From the NCBI RefSeq assembly GCF_014654205.1, contig NZ_BNAW01000011.1, forward strand, positions 1-64,000: a DNA stretch of 64,000 bases, read 5' to 3'. The position numbers were made by a program, and so were the translations under genes. Below are positions 51,701 to 59,584 of this stretch, piece after piece. How positions within the stretch are numbered: the stretch's first letter is position 1; the number at the start of each line of letters is the position of its first letter. This DNA is from Amycolatopsis bullii (lineage in GTDB: Bacteria > Actinomycetota > Actinomycetes > Mycobacteriales > Pseudonocardiaceae). The notes beneath the pieces are model-generated. The model worked only from the letters and a program-made list of their open reading frames with translations, searched no databases and had not been told where the DNA came from.

Positions 51701-52314
51701 TGTGGGGCGGCTTCGCGTACGGCCGCGACCTGGACGGCCGCCCCGCCCGCGAAGACATGGAGAGCTCGTACAAGCGGATCGTGGTGGCGGCGAAGAACAC
51801 CGACACGCGCGAGCACGACATCGCGGACTCCGACGACTACTTCCAGTACCACGGCGGCATGATCGCGACGGTCCGCGCGCTGACGGGCGCGGCCCCGGCG
51901 TCCTACGTGGGCGACAGCACGTCGCCGGACGCCGTCCGCACGCGGACGCTGGGCGAGGAGACGGCCCGGGTCTTCCGCGCCCGGGTGGTCAACCCCCGGT
52001 GGCTCGCGGCGATGCGCCGGCACGGCTACAAGGGCGCGTTCGAGCTCGCGGCCACAGTGGACTACCTGTTCGGCTTCGACGCCACGGCCGGCGTGGTCGG
52101 CGACTGGATGTACGAGAAGCTGACCGAGTCGTACGTGCTCGACGAGGTGAACCAGGAGTTCCTGCGGCAGGCGAACCCGTGGGCGTTGCGCGGGATCGTG
52201 GAGCGGCTGAACGAGGCGGCGGACCGCGGGCTGTGGGCGGAACCGGACCCGGCGCTGCTGGAGAAGATGCGCGAGGTGTACCTGTCGCTGGAGGGCGACC
52301 TCGAATCGGAGTGA
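48748..52314 (+). CDS. cobN: Cobaltochelatase large subunit
   Basis: 1188 aa from GTG at 48748 with GAGGAGG upstream. CobN/Mg-chelatase BchH family: GILYYRAHHLSGNTAFVHAL, HNPDLPPSHHYLAAYRWLEE, AVVHLGKHGSLEWLPGKTAG (central chelatase motif) and the C-terminal EDMESSYKRIVVAAKNTDTR and VDYLFGFDATAGVVGDWMYE. It binds hydrogenobyrinic acid a,c-diamide and inserts Co(II) with the ChlI/ChlD-type ATPase encoded at 32646-34592. Directly under a cobalamin riboswitch. Confidence 0.96.
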   Translation: MILLLSTSDTDLLSARSADREYRLGNPARLDVAELPELLEGVKIVVARILGTPRSWADGLDALRASGAHVVVLGGEQTPDAELMKLSTVPAGIAAEAHAYLAQGGPDNLTQLHRFLSDTLLLTGDGFEPPAQQPAWGILERPVTGNDGPVIGILYYRAHHLSGNTAFVHALADEIEAAGGRALPIFCASLRTREPEMMAELASVDALLVTVLAAGGTRPSEVGAGGDDEAWDVAEMAALDVPILQALCLTSDRETWAANDDGLSPLDAGNQMAVPEFDGRLITVPFSFKELDEDGLPRYVPDAERASRVARIALAHARLRHTPTSERRIALMLSAYPTKHSRVGNAVGLDTPASAIELLRRMRDVGYDLGPDAFPGVDPTGTDQPDGDALIHALIAAGGQDPEWLTEEQLAGNPIRVPADRYRSWFEALPAELREGVEEHWGPAPGELYVDNGDIVLASLQSGNVIIMIQPPRGFGENPVAIYHNPDLPPSHHYLAAYRWLEEEFGAHAVVHLGKHGSLEWLPGKTAGLSASCAPDAVLGNLPLIYPFLINDPGEGAQAKRRAHATIVDHLIPPMARAESYGDMARLEQLLDEHANIAAMDPAKLPAVRQQIWTLIQAAKLDHDLGVEERPHDAEFDDFLLHIDGWLCEVKDAQIRDGLHVLGAAPTGEARVNLVLAMLRASQMWGGKQGAVPGLRSALGLKEDAPMSEVDAVEKTARELVQTMEMRGWDPTAVASVAPDAQVAKVLSFAAEEIVPRLAGTTAELDSVLHALDGGYIPAGPSGSPLRGLINVLPTGRNFYTVDPKAIPSRLAWETGQALADSLLKRYREDTGDWPRSVGLSVWGTSAMRTSGDDAAEVLALLGVQPVWDEASRRVTGIEAIPLAELGRPRIDVTVRISGFFRDAFPHVITLLDDAVRLVAALDEPDSENFVRAHVASDLATHGDARRATTRIFGSKPGAYGAGLLPLMDSGNWRDDKDLAEVYAVWGGFAYGRDLDGRPAREDMESSYKRIVVAAKNTDTREHDIADSDDYFQYHGGMIATVRALTGAAPASYVGDSTSPDAVRTRTLGEETARVFRARVVNPRWLAAMRRHGYKGAFELAATVDYLFGFDATAGVVGDWMYEKLTESYVLDEVNQEFLRQANPWALRGIVERLNEAADRGLWAEPDPALLEKMREVYLSLEGDLESE

Positions 52315-52378
52315 CTGCAAGCGGATTGCAGGCCGCGGTGGCTACGCTTTGCCTTCCCCACCGAGGAAGGACGAAGAC

Positions 52379-52804
52379 TTGAAGAAGGTTCTCGGCGTAG
52401 CTGCCGCGGCACTGGTCGCCGCGCTCTCGTTCGCTTCGCCGGCGTCGGCCGCCGACCACACGAAGCACATGCACACGGGCGACGCGTTCGGCGACGTGAC
52501 CGGCTGGAGCGGCGAAGGCGTGTTCACCGAGGAAGGCGACCGCGTGCACATCTGCGACACCGACGCCGACGGCCGCGGTGTCGCCATCTACGTCTACAAG
52601 GGCACCCCGGCCAGTGGCGTGCAGCTGTACTGGATGCACGTCGGCGGCAACGGCAACTGCGTGACCAGGAGTGCGGCCGACGGCGGAGTCTACAACCTCC
52701 CCGAGACCCGCGTCGGCTTCAAGTTCTGCCGGTACTGGAAGGAAGCCGACGGGTACCACTCCGGCGAGTGCAAGGACTACGACTTCCTCAACGACAACAG
52801 CTGA
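52379..52804 (+). CDS. Small secreted protein with four cysteines
   Basis: 141 aa from a TTG at 52379 with GAGGAAGG upstream. Signal peptide KKVLGVAAAALVAALSFASP then ASA-A cleavage. The mature part has four cysteines (HICDTDADG, GNCVTRS, KFCRYWKEADG, GECKDYDF) fit for two disulfides, and a histidine-rich N-terminus (ADHTKHMHTG). No enzyme motif. It is probably an extracellular structural or binding protein. A TTG at 52349 would precede it in frame but spoils the signal peptide. Confidence 0.75.
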   Translation: MKKVLGVAAAALVAALSFASPASAADHTKHMHTGDAFGDVTGWSGEGVFTEEGDRVHICDTDADGRGVAIYVYKGTPASGVQLYWMHVGGNGNCVTRSAADGGVYNLPETRVGFKFCRYWKEADGYHSGECKDYDFLNDNS

Positions 52805-52990
52805 GCCGGGGCCCGCGGGGGCGCCCCCCGGTTTCCACTCTACCCGGGGGCACCGACAGTTTTCGGGCCGTCGCGTGGGCGGCCGGGCACTTTCACCGGT
52901 TCCCGGCCGCCCGCCGAGACAAATATCGGATATTCCGGCGCTTTTCGCCCACGGATCCGGCTTTCCCGCCCTTGGTGTCTTGACTTCGTT
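52805..52990 (+). other. Intergenic region after the secreted protein gene
   Basis: A GC-rich hairpin (ACCGGGGG-type arms around 52806-52833) may end the small secreted gene. The stretch 52919-52940 (ACAAATATCGGATATTCCGG) is AT-rich. No gene is seen. Confidence 0.4.
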
Positions 52991-53006
52991 AATGGTCTAG
53001 TCCAAT
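52991..53006 (+). promoter_or_regulatory. DasR-like response element (dre) before the chitinase gene
   Basis: AATGGTCTAGTCCAAT is a near-perfect match to the GntR-family DasR operator (core TGGTCTAGACCA), with one core mismatch. DasR of actinomycetes represses chitin and N-acetylglucosamine genes. The site lies 39 bp upstream of the chitinase ATG. Confidence 0.75.
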
Positions 53007-53044
53007 GATCTGTCCACCTCGATCCCCCACCGGGAGGACAGCTC

Positions 53045-54250
53045 ATGCGCAGGAGCAGACTGGCCGCCGTCGGGCTCGCCGCCGCCACTTTCGCCGCCAC
53101 CGCCGTCAGCCTCGTGCTCGGCGCTTCGTCGGCGACCGCGGCGTTGAGCAACAACTGGTACGCCGCGGCGCCGTACCTGATGCCCCAGAGCAACAACCCG
53201 CCCGACCCGATCACCGTGATGAACGCGACCGGGCTCAAGGCCTTCCAGCTCGCGTTCATCCTCGCGCCGAACGGCGGCGGCTGCAGCCCCACCTGGGACG
53301 GCACGTCCGCCGTCTCCTCCGACACCGCGGTCGCGGGCGTCATCTCGCGGATCCGCGGCGCGGGCGGCGACGTTTCGGTGTCCGTCGGCGGGTACGGCGG
53401 CACCAAGCTCGGCCAGACGTGCGGCACGGTGGCCGCGACGGCCGCCGCGTACCAGCAGGTCATCACCAAGTACTCGCTCAAGGCGATCGACTTCGACCTC
53501 GAAGAGCCCGAGTACGAAAACACCGCCGCGATCGCGAACGAGCTCGGCGCCGCGAAGACGTTGCAGGCGAACAACCCCGGCCTGTTCGTGTCGGTGACCA
53601 TGCCGGGCACCGCGGCCGGCACCGGCTGGTTCGGCACGCAGCTGATCGACCAGGCGAAGTCGATCGGGTTCACGCCGAACAACTTCTCGATCATGCCGTT
53701 CGACGGTGGCTTCAACGGCGGTTCGTCGCAGGTGTCGGCGCTGGAGGCGTTCCACGGCCTGCTGATGTCGCACCTGGGCTGGGACAGCGCGACCGCGTAC
53801 GCGCACGAAGGCTTCTCCGGCATGAACGGCAAATCGGACGCGGCGGAGATGTTCTACACCGCGGACTTCCAGACGGTGTACGACTACGCGACCAGCCACG
53901 GCCTCGGCCGCTTCACGTTCTGGTCGGTCAACCGCGACCGCGCCTGCGTCGGCACGACGGACAACGGCGTCTGCAGCAACGTCCCGCAGAACGACTGGGA
54001 CTTCACGAAGTTCAGCGTCCGGTTCGCCGGCGCGACGCCGCCGCAGACGACCCCGCCCGTGACGACCACCCCGACCACCCCCGGCGGCGGCTCGTGCACC
54101 GCGGCGGAGTGGGACCGGACGAAGGTCTACGTCAAGGACAACGTCGTCTCGCACAACAGCCACAAGTGGACGGCCAAGTGGTGGACGCAGGGCGAAGAGC
54201 CCGGCACCACCGGCGAGTGGGGCGTCTGGCAGGACAACGGCGCCTGCTGA
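53045..54250 (+). CDS. Secreted GH18 chitinase-like protein with CBM5/12 domain
   Basis: 401 aa. Signal peptide (about 1-33). The GH18 barrel (about 38-325) has SVSVGGYGG and the catalytic stretch LKAIDFDLEEPEYENTAA, which gives D-x-D-x-E. Its second D-x-x-D repeat is less clear than in classic chitinases. A proline/threonine linker (PPQTTPPVTTTPTTP) leads to a C-terminal CBM5/12 (AAEWDRTKVYVKDNVVSHNS, TAKWWTQGEEPG). It probably hydrolyses chitin outside the cell. Confidence 0.9.
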   Translation: MRRSRLAAVGLAAATFAATAVSLVLGASSATAALSNNWYAAAPYLMPQSNNPPDPITVMNATGLKAFQLAFILAPNGGGCSPTWDGTSAVSSDTAVAGVISRIRGAGGDVSVSVGGYGGTKLGQTCGTVAATAAAYQQVITKYSLKAIDFDLEEPEYENTAAIANELGAAKTLQANNPGLFVSVTMPGTAAGTGWFGTQLIDQAKSIGFTPNNFSIMPFDGGFNGGSSQVSALEAFHGLLMSHLGWDSATAYAHEGFSGMNGKSDAAEMFYTADFQTVYDYATSHGLGRFTFWSVNRDRACVGTTDNGVCSNVPQNDWDFTKFSVRFAGATPPQTTPPVTTTPTTPGGGSCTAAEWDRTKVYVKDNVVSHNSHKWTAKWWTQGEEPGTTGEWGVWQDNGAC

Positions 54251-54263
54251 TTCTCTTCGGGTT

Positions 54264-55355
54264 TCAGAAGGCGAGGTGGGTGTTCTCGCGCTGGACCTCC
54301 GGGGTCAGCGCGGGAACCTCCACCACGTGCCGTCCGGCCTGCCGCAGCAGCTCGGTGCCCCGGGCGTCGACGAAGACGGGCGGCTCCCGCCAGGCGAACA
54401 CGACGCGCGGGATCCCGGCGTCGAGGATGAGCTGGGTGCAGCTGCGCGGGTGGGAGCTGCGGTGACTGCACGGTTCCAGTGAGCTGTACATGGTCGCGCC
54501 GGCCAGCCGCGGGTCGCCCGCGCACTTGGCCAGCGCGGCTTCTTCGGCGTGGTTTCCCGGGTCGCCTTCGCCGGAATGCCCGGTGGCGACGACCTCGCCG
54601 TCGGCGTCGGTGATCACGGCGCCGACCCGGAAGGTGTGGCTGGGCGGGCACTCCGCGGCGAGCGCGATGGCTTCCTTGAGGCGCTGGACGTCCCGGCCGG
54701 TCGGTTCGCCGGCGGCGCGGTACTCGAGGATCGCCATTCCCTGCAGCTCGTTCGCGGCCGTCAGGGTCATCGGCCGTGGGTAGAGGCCCGGCCCGACGAA
54801 CCGCGGCGCGTCCGGCTGCCCGACGAAGAACGGCGCGATCGCGAGCCGCAGTTCGTCGGCGAGACCTTCGGTGAGGAAGCGGGTGTGGATCCCGCCGCCG
54901 CCCTCGACCAACAGGTTCTCGATGCCGCGCGCGCCGAGGTCGTCGAGGATGCGCCCGAAGTCCGGCGGCTCCCCCGCGTCGACGACGGTGGCGACGTGCT
55001 TCAGCGCGTCCGCCGCACCGGGTGGCGCGTAGACGATCTTTTCGGTGTCCCCGACGGTGAAGAACTGCGCGTCCGGGTCGAGCCCGCGGGTGGTCACGGT
55101 GACCTTGACGGGTTGCTCGGGCTTCCCCTGGCTCAGCCGTTGTTGCCGCAGTTCGGGCGAGCGGACGAGCAGCCGCGGGTTGTCGGCCCGCACGGTTCCG
55201 GCCCCGACGAAGATCGCGTCGGCCTCGGCCCGCAACCGGTCGACCACGGCGAAGTCGTCCTCTGTGGACAGCACGAGCCGCTCGGGCGAGGTGTCGTCGA
55301 GGTAGCCGTCGAGCGACTGCGCGGCGGACAGCAGGACGTGCGGCCGGGAGATCAC
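54264..55355 (-). CDS. RibD-like protein with reductase domain first, deaminase domain second
   Basis: 363 aa from GTG at 55355. Residues about 1-220 form a RibD-C/dihydrofolate-reductase-like domain (VLLSAAQSLDGYLDD, FVGAGTVRADNPRLLVR, NLLVEGGGGIHTRFL). Residues about 230-363 form a cytidine/deoxycytidylate-type deaminase with zinc ligands in GNHAEEAALAKCAG and SLEPCSHRSSHPRSCTQLI. Canonical RibD has the opposite order. It may make 5-amino-6-ribitylamino-uracil phosphate in riboflavin synthesis or a related pathway. No other rib genes are nearby. Confidence 0.85.
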   Translation of the reverse strand: MISRPHVLLSAAQSLDGYLDDTSPERLVLSTEDDFAVVDRLRAEADAIFVGAGTVRADNPRLLVRSPELRQQRLSQGKPEQPVKVTVTTRGLDPDAQFFTVGDTEKIVYAPPGAADALKHVATVVDAGEPPDFGRILDDLGARGIENLLVEGGGGIHTRFLTEGLADELRLAIAPFFVGQPDAPRFVGPGLYPRPMTLTAANELQGMAILEYRAAGEPTGRDVQRLKEAIALAAECPPSHTFRVGAVITDADGEVVATGHSGEGDPGNHAEEAALAKCAGDPRLAGATMYSSLEPCSHRSSHPRSCTQLILDAGIPRVVFAWREPPVFVDARGTELLRQAGRHVVEVPALTPEVQRENTHLAF

Positions 55356-55443
55356 CCGGCCCAGTATGCCGTAACACGCGGGGCCGTCTCCGCGTCCTAC
55401 GACGTATCCCCCTGTCGTGCGCATCCCCCCGGAGCTTTCGAAC

Positions 55444-55695
55444 ATGACCACGCGAGGCTGGTACCAGGAACGGACGCTCACCACGGTCGACACCGTCGGC
55501 CGGGAGGTGTCGGTGACGACCGGGCTCACCCGCGACCCCGAAGGCCGCCTGGTCGCGGCGATCGCGATCAGCGACGGACCGACCGCGATCTACCGCTATT
55601 CCGGCGACGCCGGCGAGCGCACGCAGCTCGTCACCAACGCCGCGGACACGGTGGCGGAGCTGCACAGGTTCGCCGGCGGCTCACCGGCGCGCTGA
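55444..55695 (+). CDS. Small hypothetical protein
   Basis: 83 aa from ATG at 55444 (GGAG 11 bp upstream; a GTG at 55417 would extend it). Mostly beta-strand-like (TLTTVDTVGREVSVTTGLTR, LVAAIAISDGPTAIYRYSG). Six tyrosine/tryptophan residues; no cysteines. No recognised family. The divergent RibD-like gene and convergent proA give no hint. Confidence 0.55.
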   Translation: MTTRGWYQERTLTTVDTVGREVSVTTGLTRDPEGRLVAAIAISDGPTAIYRYSGDAGERTQLVTNAADTVAELHRFAGGSPAR

Positions 55696-55708
55696 CCTCG
55701 GCTTCGGT

Positions 55709-56941
55709 TCAGGCCGGCAGGACCGCGTACTGGCGGACGTAGAGGTCGGTGTAGGTGACCGGACCACGCGGGCCGGGGACCTTGTCGAGGTTGATGCCGG
55801 TTTCCGGGACGGCGAGCAGCTTGAAGCCGTCGAGGAGCCGGGTCGGGGCGTTCCAGAAGACGCCGGTGCCGGTGTAGCCGTCGAAGAAGGCGTCGGCGGC
55901 CGACTCGTCCTCGGTGGTGATGCCCGCGGCCAGGCCGGAGGTGCGCTCGTTCGCGATCTCGACGGCGTCGGACAGCGAGCCGACCTTGGCGACGGTGACG
56001 GTCGCTTCGCGGTCGGAGTCCAGCGCCCATTCGTAGCCGATGGGGTGCTCGTGCGGCGCCAGCGACGGCGTGACCCCGCGCTCGGCGAGCGCGTCCGAGA
56101 TGGCGGGCCACGCGTCGTCGTGAATGTCTTCGTGGATGAGCAGCAGGTTCAGCCGGTTGCAGACGCCCAGCCGGTCGAGGCTGGCGTAGACGAGGTCGCG
56201 GGCCTTGGTGACATCCGCGCCGCGGTCGACGTACAGGACGCCGCCGCCATCGGCGTGGGCGAGGGTGCGCACGCCGTGGACGGCCGCCTCGGTGGCGAGG
56301 GCGCGGGTGCTGTCCCCGCTGCCGCGCAGGATGACCAGCGGAACGAGGCCGGGCAGCCGCACGAGCGCGGACGCGGCCTCGCGCTCCACGCGCGGCACGA
56401 GCTGGACGCAGTCGGCGTCGATGCCCGCCTCCGCGAGGGCCGGCGCGATGACGACCTCACGCAGCCGCTGGGCCGAGCCGAGCGCGGCCGAGCCGGTGCG
56501 CAGCACGCCGGCGTTGCGCGACTTGACCAGCTGGGAGGCCACGTCGACGGTGACGTTCGGCCGCGCCTCGTAGTTCGCGCCGATGACGCCGACCGGCCGC
56601 CGCCGTTCGACCAGCCGCAGTCCGCCGTCCAGCGTCGAGACGTCGACGGACCGTTCCTGGTGCGGCGCGCCGGCGAGCAGCCGCAGCTGCTCGGCCATGC
56701 CGGTGAGCCGTTCCGGGGTGATGGTGAGCCGGTCGAGCAGGCCGGCGCTCATCCCGTCGGCCTTGGCGCGCTCGACGTCGGCCTGGTTCGCTTCGAGGAT
56801 CTCGTCACGGTGCGCGAGCAGCCGCTCGGCCATCCCGCTCAGCGCGGCATCGACGGCCTCGGCGCTCGCGGCAGCCAGCGACGGCGCGGCCGACTTGGCG
56901 GCCCGTGCGCACTCTTCGACGGCCTTGGCGACCTCGTCCAT
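55709..56941 (-). CDS. proA: Gamma-glutamyl phosphate reductase
   Basis: 410 aa from ATG at 56941. ALDH-superfamily member: VGVIGANYEARPNVTVDVAS, GNAGVLRTGSAALGS-like region, the nucleophile cysteine in ASLDRLGVCNRLNLLLIHED and GTGVFWNAPTRLLDGFKL. It reduces gamma-glutamyl phosphate to glutamate semialdehyde in proline synthesis. proB is not adjacent. The catalytic segment reads CNRLN where CNALE/CNTLE is common. Confidence 0.94.
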   Translation of the reverse strand: MDEVAKAVEECARAAKSAAPSLAAASAEAVDAALSGMAERLLAHRDEILEANQADVERAKADGMSAGLLDRLTITPERLTGMAEQLRLLAGAPHQERSVDVSTLDGGLRLVERRRPVGVIGANYEARPNVTVDVASQLVKSRNAGVLRTGSAALGSAQRLREVVIAPALAEAGIDADCVQLVPRVEREAASALVRLPGLVPLVILRGSGDSTRALATEAAVHGVRTLAHADGGGVLYVDRGADVTKARDLVYASLDRLGVCNRLNLLLIHEDIHDDAWPAISDALAERGVTPSLAPHEHPIGYEWALDSDREATVTVAKVGSLSDAVEIANERTSGLAAGITTEDESAADAFFDGYTGTGVFWNAPTRLLDGFKLLAVPETGINLDKVPGPRGPVTYTDLYVRQYAVLPA

Positions 56942-57538
56942 CGTTACGTCTCCCTCCGCGCGGACCACCAGTTTGCCGCATGCACGACGGTGACCGGCCA
57001 CGGGCTCCACCGCCGGTCAGCCGGGCTCACCCGGGTGCGCCGGTGCGCGGGCGACCACGCACGCTGCCTGGGGTCGCGGTGGGCTGGCTCGGGCACCGCA
57101 CGAACCTTGCGACCACGGCGCTCCCCACCACCGCGCCGCGGGCGGGGCCAGCAGCGGCACCCGCAGCCCGCAGCCGACAGCCGCAATGGTGATTCCGCCG
57201 CCGACCAGCGACCCCAGCGAGCGCCTGGACAGGAGACGACCCGCTTGGGTTCCCGCCCGGCGCGGCCACGACAACGATCCGCGCGGACCGCGAGTGGGCG
57301 CGAGCGGCGGCGTGAGGCGAGCAGCTCGGGCCGCCCGGACTGGCTGCGCGTGATGCGGGTCGAGGCCGTGGTCGGCTGCGGTGCGGCGGCCGGTCATGAC
57401 CGGCCAGTGCCCACGGTCACGACCGGCCCGGCCCGGCAGCCAGGAGCCACGGCCGCGGCTGGTCGGGACTGGCGGCCAAGAACCGCGGCCACGACCCACG
57501 GTCAAGACCGGTCGGGACCGGTGGCCGCGGGCGTCGGG
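56942..57538. other. 597-bp gap with degenerate GC-rich repeats
   Basis: No supported gene. From about 57385 to 57540 there are imperfect repeats of the type CCACGGTCACGACCGGC (57411-57427) and CCACGGTCAAGACCGGT (57496-57512), and a palindrome CCGGTCATGACCGG near 57390. Open frames here have skewed composition (Arg, Pro, Ala) typical of non-coding high-GC DNA. Confidence 0.5.
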
Positions 57539-58312
57539 CTACTTGGCCACGGGCTCCAGGAGCCAGAGCGCGCCGGCGATGAGGCAGCTGATCGTGGCCA
57601 CCGCGAAGACCAGGACCCACAGGATGGGCGGGACCGCCGTGAGGCGGCCCAGCTGGTCCGCGTCGGAGTCTCGGGCCTGGCCGCGGCGTCGCTTGGTCTG
57701 GAGCTCTGCCACCGGCCGCACGCCTCCGAACAGCAGGAACCACGTCACGAGGTAGCTGAACGGGGCCTGCAGCTCGACCGGGGCGACGAACGCGATCAGC
57801 GCGAGCACCGCCGCGCTGGCGACGACCGTGAACACCCCGTACGCGTTGCGCACCATCACCAGCACGCCGAGCAGCAGCAGCGCGATCAGGACCAGCACCG
57901 TGCCGACCAGGTCGGCGCCCAGCAGGCCGGCGAACAGCAGCCCGAGCACCGATGGCGCCAGGTACCCGGCCATCGCCGTGAACGCCATGCCCGGCCCCTC
58001 GGGCTTGCCGCGCGAGACGGTGACGCCCGAGGTGTCCGAGTGCAGCTTGATGCCCTGCAGGCGCCGTCCGACGAGCACCGCGGCCAGCGCGTGGCCGGCC
58101 TCGTGCACCATCGTCACGACGTTGCGCGCCCGCCGCCACGGCGTGCCGCCGACCAGGACCACCAGCAGCGCCACGCCGCCGGCGACCAGGGTGATCACCG
58201 CGGGGGCCTGGGCCTGCTCGAGGAGCGAGGGGTCGGGGGCGGCAGCCGCGTGGAAAGCTGACAGCGCGTCACCGGCGGGGCCGCCGAGCGCGAGGGGAAC
58301 GGGCGAACTCAC
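57539..58312 (-). CDS. M50-type membrane metallopeptidase (peptidase_M50B-like)
   Basis: 257 aa, six or so membrane helices. Zinc motif VTMVHEAGHALAAVLVG (HExxH at 70-74). The region LHSDTSGVTVSRG and the C-terminal cytoplasmic loop agree with the M50B-like proteins of actinobacteria. Probably an intramembrane protease. Role unknown. GTG start at 58312. Confidence 0.88.
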   Translation of the reverse strand: MSSPVPLALGGPAGDALSAFHAAAAPDPSLLEQAQAPAVITLVAGGVALLVVLVGGTPWRRARNVVTMVHEAGHALAAVLVGRRLQGIKLHSDTSGVTVSRGKPEGPGMAFTAMAGYLAPSVLGLLFAGLLGADLVGTVLVLIALLLLGVLVMVRNAYGVFTVVASAAVLALIAFVAPVELQAPFSYLVTWFLLFGGVRPVAELQTKRRRGQARDSDADQLGRLTAVPPILWVLVFAVATISCLIAGALWLLEPVAK

Positions 58313-58456
58313 CCGGATACCTCACCACAGGCGATATCTGGCTACGGTGAGTCCCCACCGACCGCCGCTCCGCGGTCTCCGGTATCGGGTCGTAGCAGTC
58401 TCCTTTCGGTCAACGGCGTGCAAGACGCAACTGCACTGGCCGCCGCACCGACCCGA

Positions 58457-58495
58457 ATCCGGGCTCGGGGTCGGGCTCGGGCTCCGGCTCGGGTG
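58457..58495. repeat. Short GGGCTC-type low-complexity repeat
   Basis: About five degenerate GGGCTC/GGGTC units occur in tandem upstream of the M50 gene. Probably replication slippage; no clear function. Confidence 0.4.
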
Positions 58496-58579
58496 AGCAG
58501 CACACCAGGACCACCGTGCGGACAGCGCAACACACCGCCGCCACCGCCGCCTGGACGGCGCGACACGGCCCGGCTCAGG

Positions 58580-59485
58580 TCATCGCGACTCCCGCATCCG
58601 GGCCTCGCCCTCGACCCGGAACAGGAACGCCACCCAGCTCCGGAACGGCGCCCAGGCCTCCGCGATCTCCGCCAGCTCCGCGACTCCCGCGTCCGGGAGG
58701 TGGTACGCGTCGCGCATGATCTCGTGGAGGCGGGTTTCGCTGCGGGGGAAGACGTCCGGGTGGCCCGCGCCGCGGATCAGGATCAGTTCCGCGCTGAAGC
58801 GGCCGACGCCCGGCAGCAGCTGCAGCTCCTTCAGCGCCTCCTCGGCCGGCATCGCCCGCAGCCTGGCCGCGTCCAGCATGCCCTCGGCCGCCGCCTCGGC
58901 GATGGCTCGAAGGCGCGGCAGCTTCGGGCCCGGCAGGCCCGGCTGGTACTCCGCCTTCGCCAGCGCGGCCGGTGCCGGGAAGCACCTCAGCCTGCTCCCG
59001 CCCGCCTCGACCTCGGTGCCGTAGCGCTCGGTCAGGCGGCGGCGCAGCCGCACCGCCTGCGTCATCCAGATCCGGTGGCTCAGCACGGCCCAGCACGCCG
59101 CCTCGTACGGCGATGCGAACAGGACCGGCCGCAGGCCCGGGTGCAGTCCCTGCAGCAGCGAAACCACCGGATCACGGGCGCCTGCCTCCGGGAACGCCGC
59201 GCCGTCGACGTCCAGCGAGCACATCCGCCGCACCTGGCCCACCACGGCGTCGGTGTGCTCGGGCGGGCCGTGGACCTCGACCGTGACCTCGCCGGGCGAT
59301 CTCTGCCGCAGCACCGCTCCCACCGGCGTCCATTCGCCGTCGAGCGCGAACGCCACTCGCAGTGCGGCTGGCTCGGAGTCCGGCTGCCCGGCGGGCGCGA
59401 AGCCGGTCAGGAAGCGGGCCGCCGCGGCCAGGTCGAACTCGCCGTGCACCGCGATCTCGCCACACGGGCGGGAAATCGTCGTCAT
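58580..59485 (-). CDS. AlkA-like DNA-3-methyladenine glycosylase II
   Basis: 301 aa. A helix-hairpin-helix glycosylase: residues about 105-290 contain SPYEAACWAVLSHRIWMTQA, the HhH LKELQLLPGVGRFSAELIL and the following DVFPRSETRLHEIM. In AlkA the catalytic aspartate follows the HhH (DVFLPDDY). Here the aligned residue appears to be Glu (SETR). It removes alkylated purines from DNA. The ATG at 59485 has AGGAGGAG upstream. Confidence 0.88.
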   Translation of the reverse strand: MTTISRPCGEIAVHGEFDLAAAARFLTGFAPAGQPDSEPAALRVAFALDGEWTPVGAVLRQRSPGEVTVEVHGPPEHTDAVVGQVRRMCSLDVDGAAFPEAGARDPVVSLLQGLHPGLRPVLFASPYEAACWAVLSHRIWMTQAVRLRRRLTERYGTEVEAGGSRLRCFPAPAALAKAEYQPGLPGPKLPRLRAIAEAAAEGMLDAARLRAMPAEEALKELQLLPGVGRFSAELILIRGAGHPDVFPRSETRLHEIMRDAYHLPDAGVAELAEIAEAWAPFRSWVAFLFRVEGEARMRESR

Positions 59486-59584
59486 CTCTCCTCCTCTGAT
59501 CGGGATCTCGCCTGCGACGTTAGGAAGGGGCACCGACAATTCCGGGCGTCGAACGCCTGATCCCGGGTTTGTTCACTCGAACGA

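Noticed and set aside
49294..52320. 1008-codon open frame opposite cobN
   Set aside because: Antisense shadow; cobN motifs are complete on the plus strand.
57017..57505. 162-codon minus-strand frame in the proA-M50 gap
   Set aside because: Arg/Gly/Pro-rich translation with no ribosome site and repeat-derived sequence.
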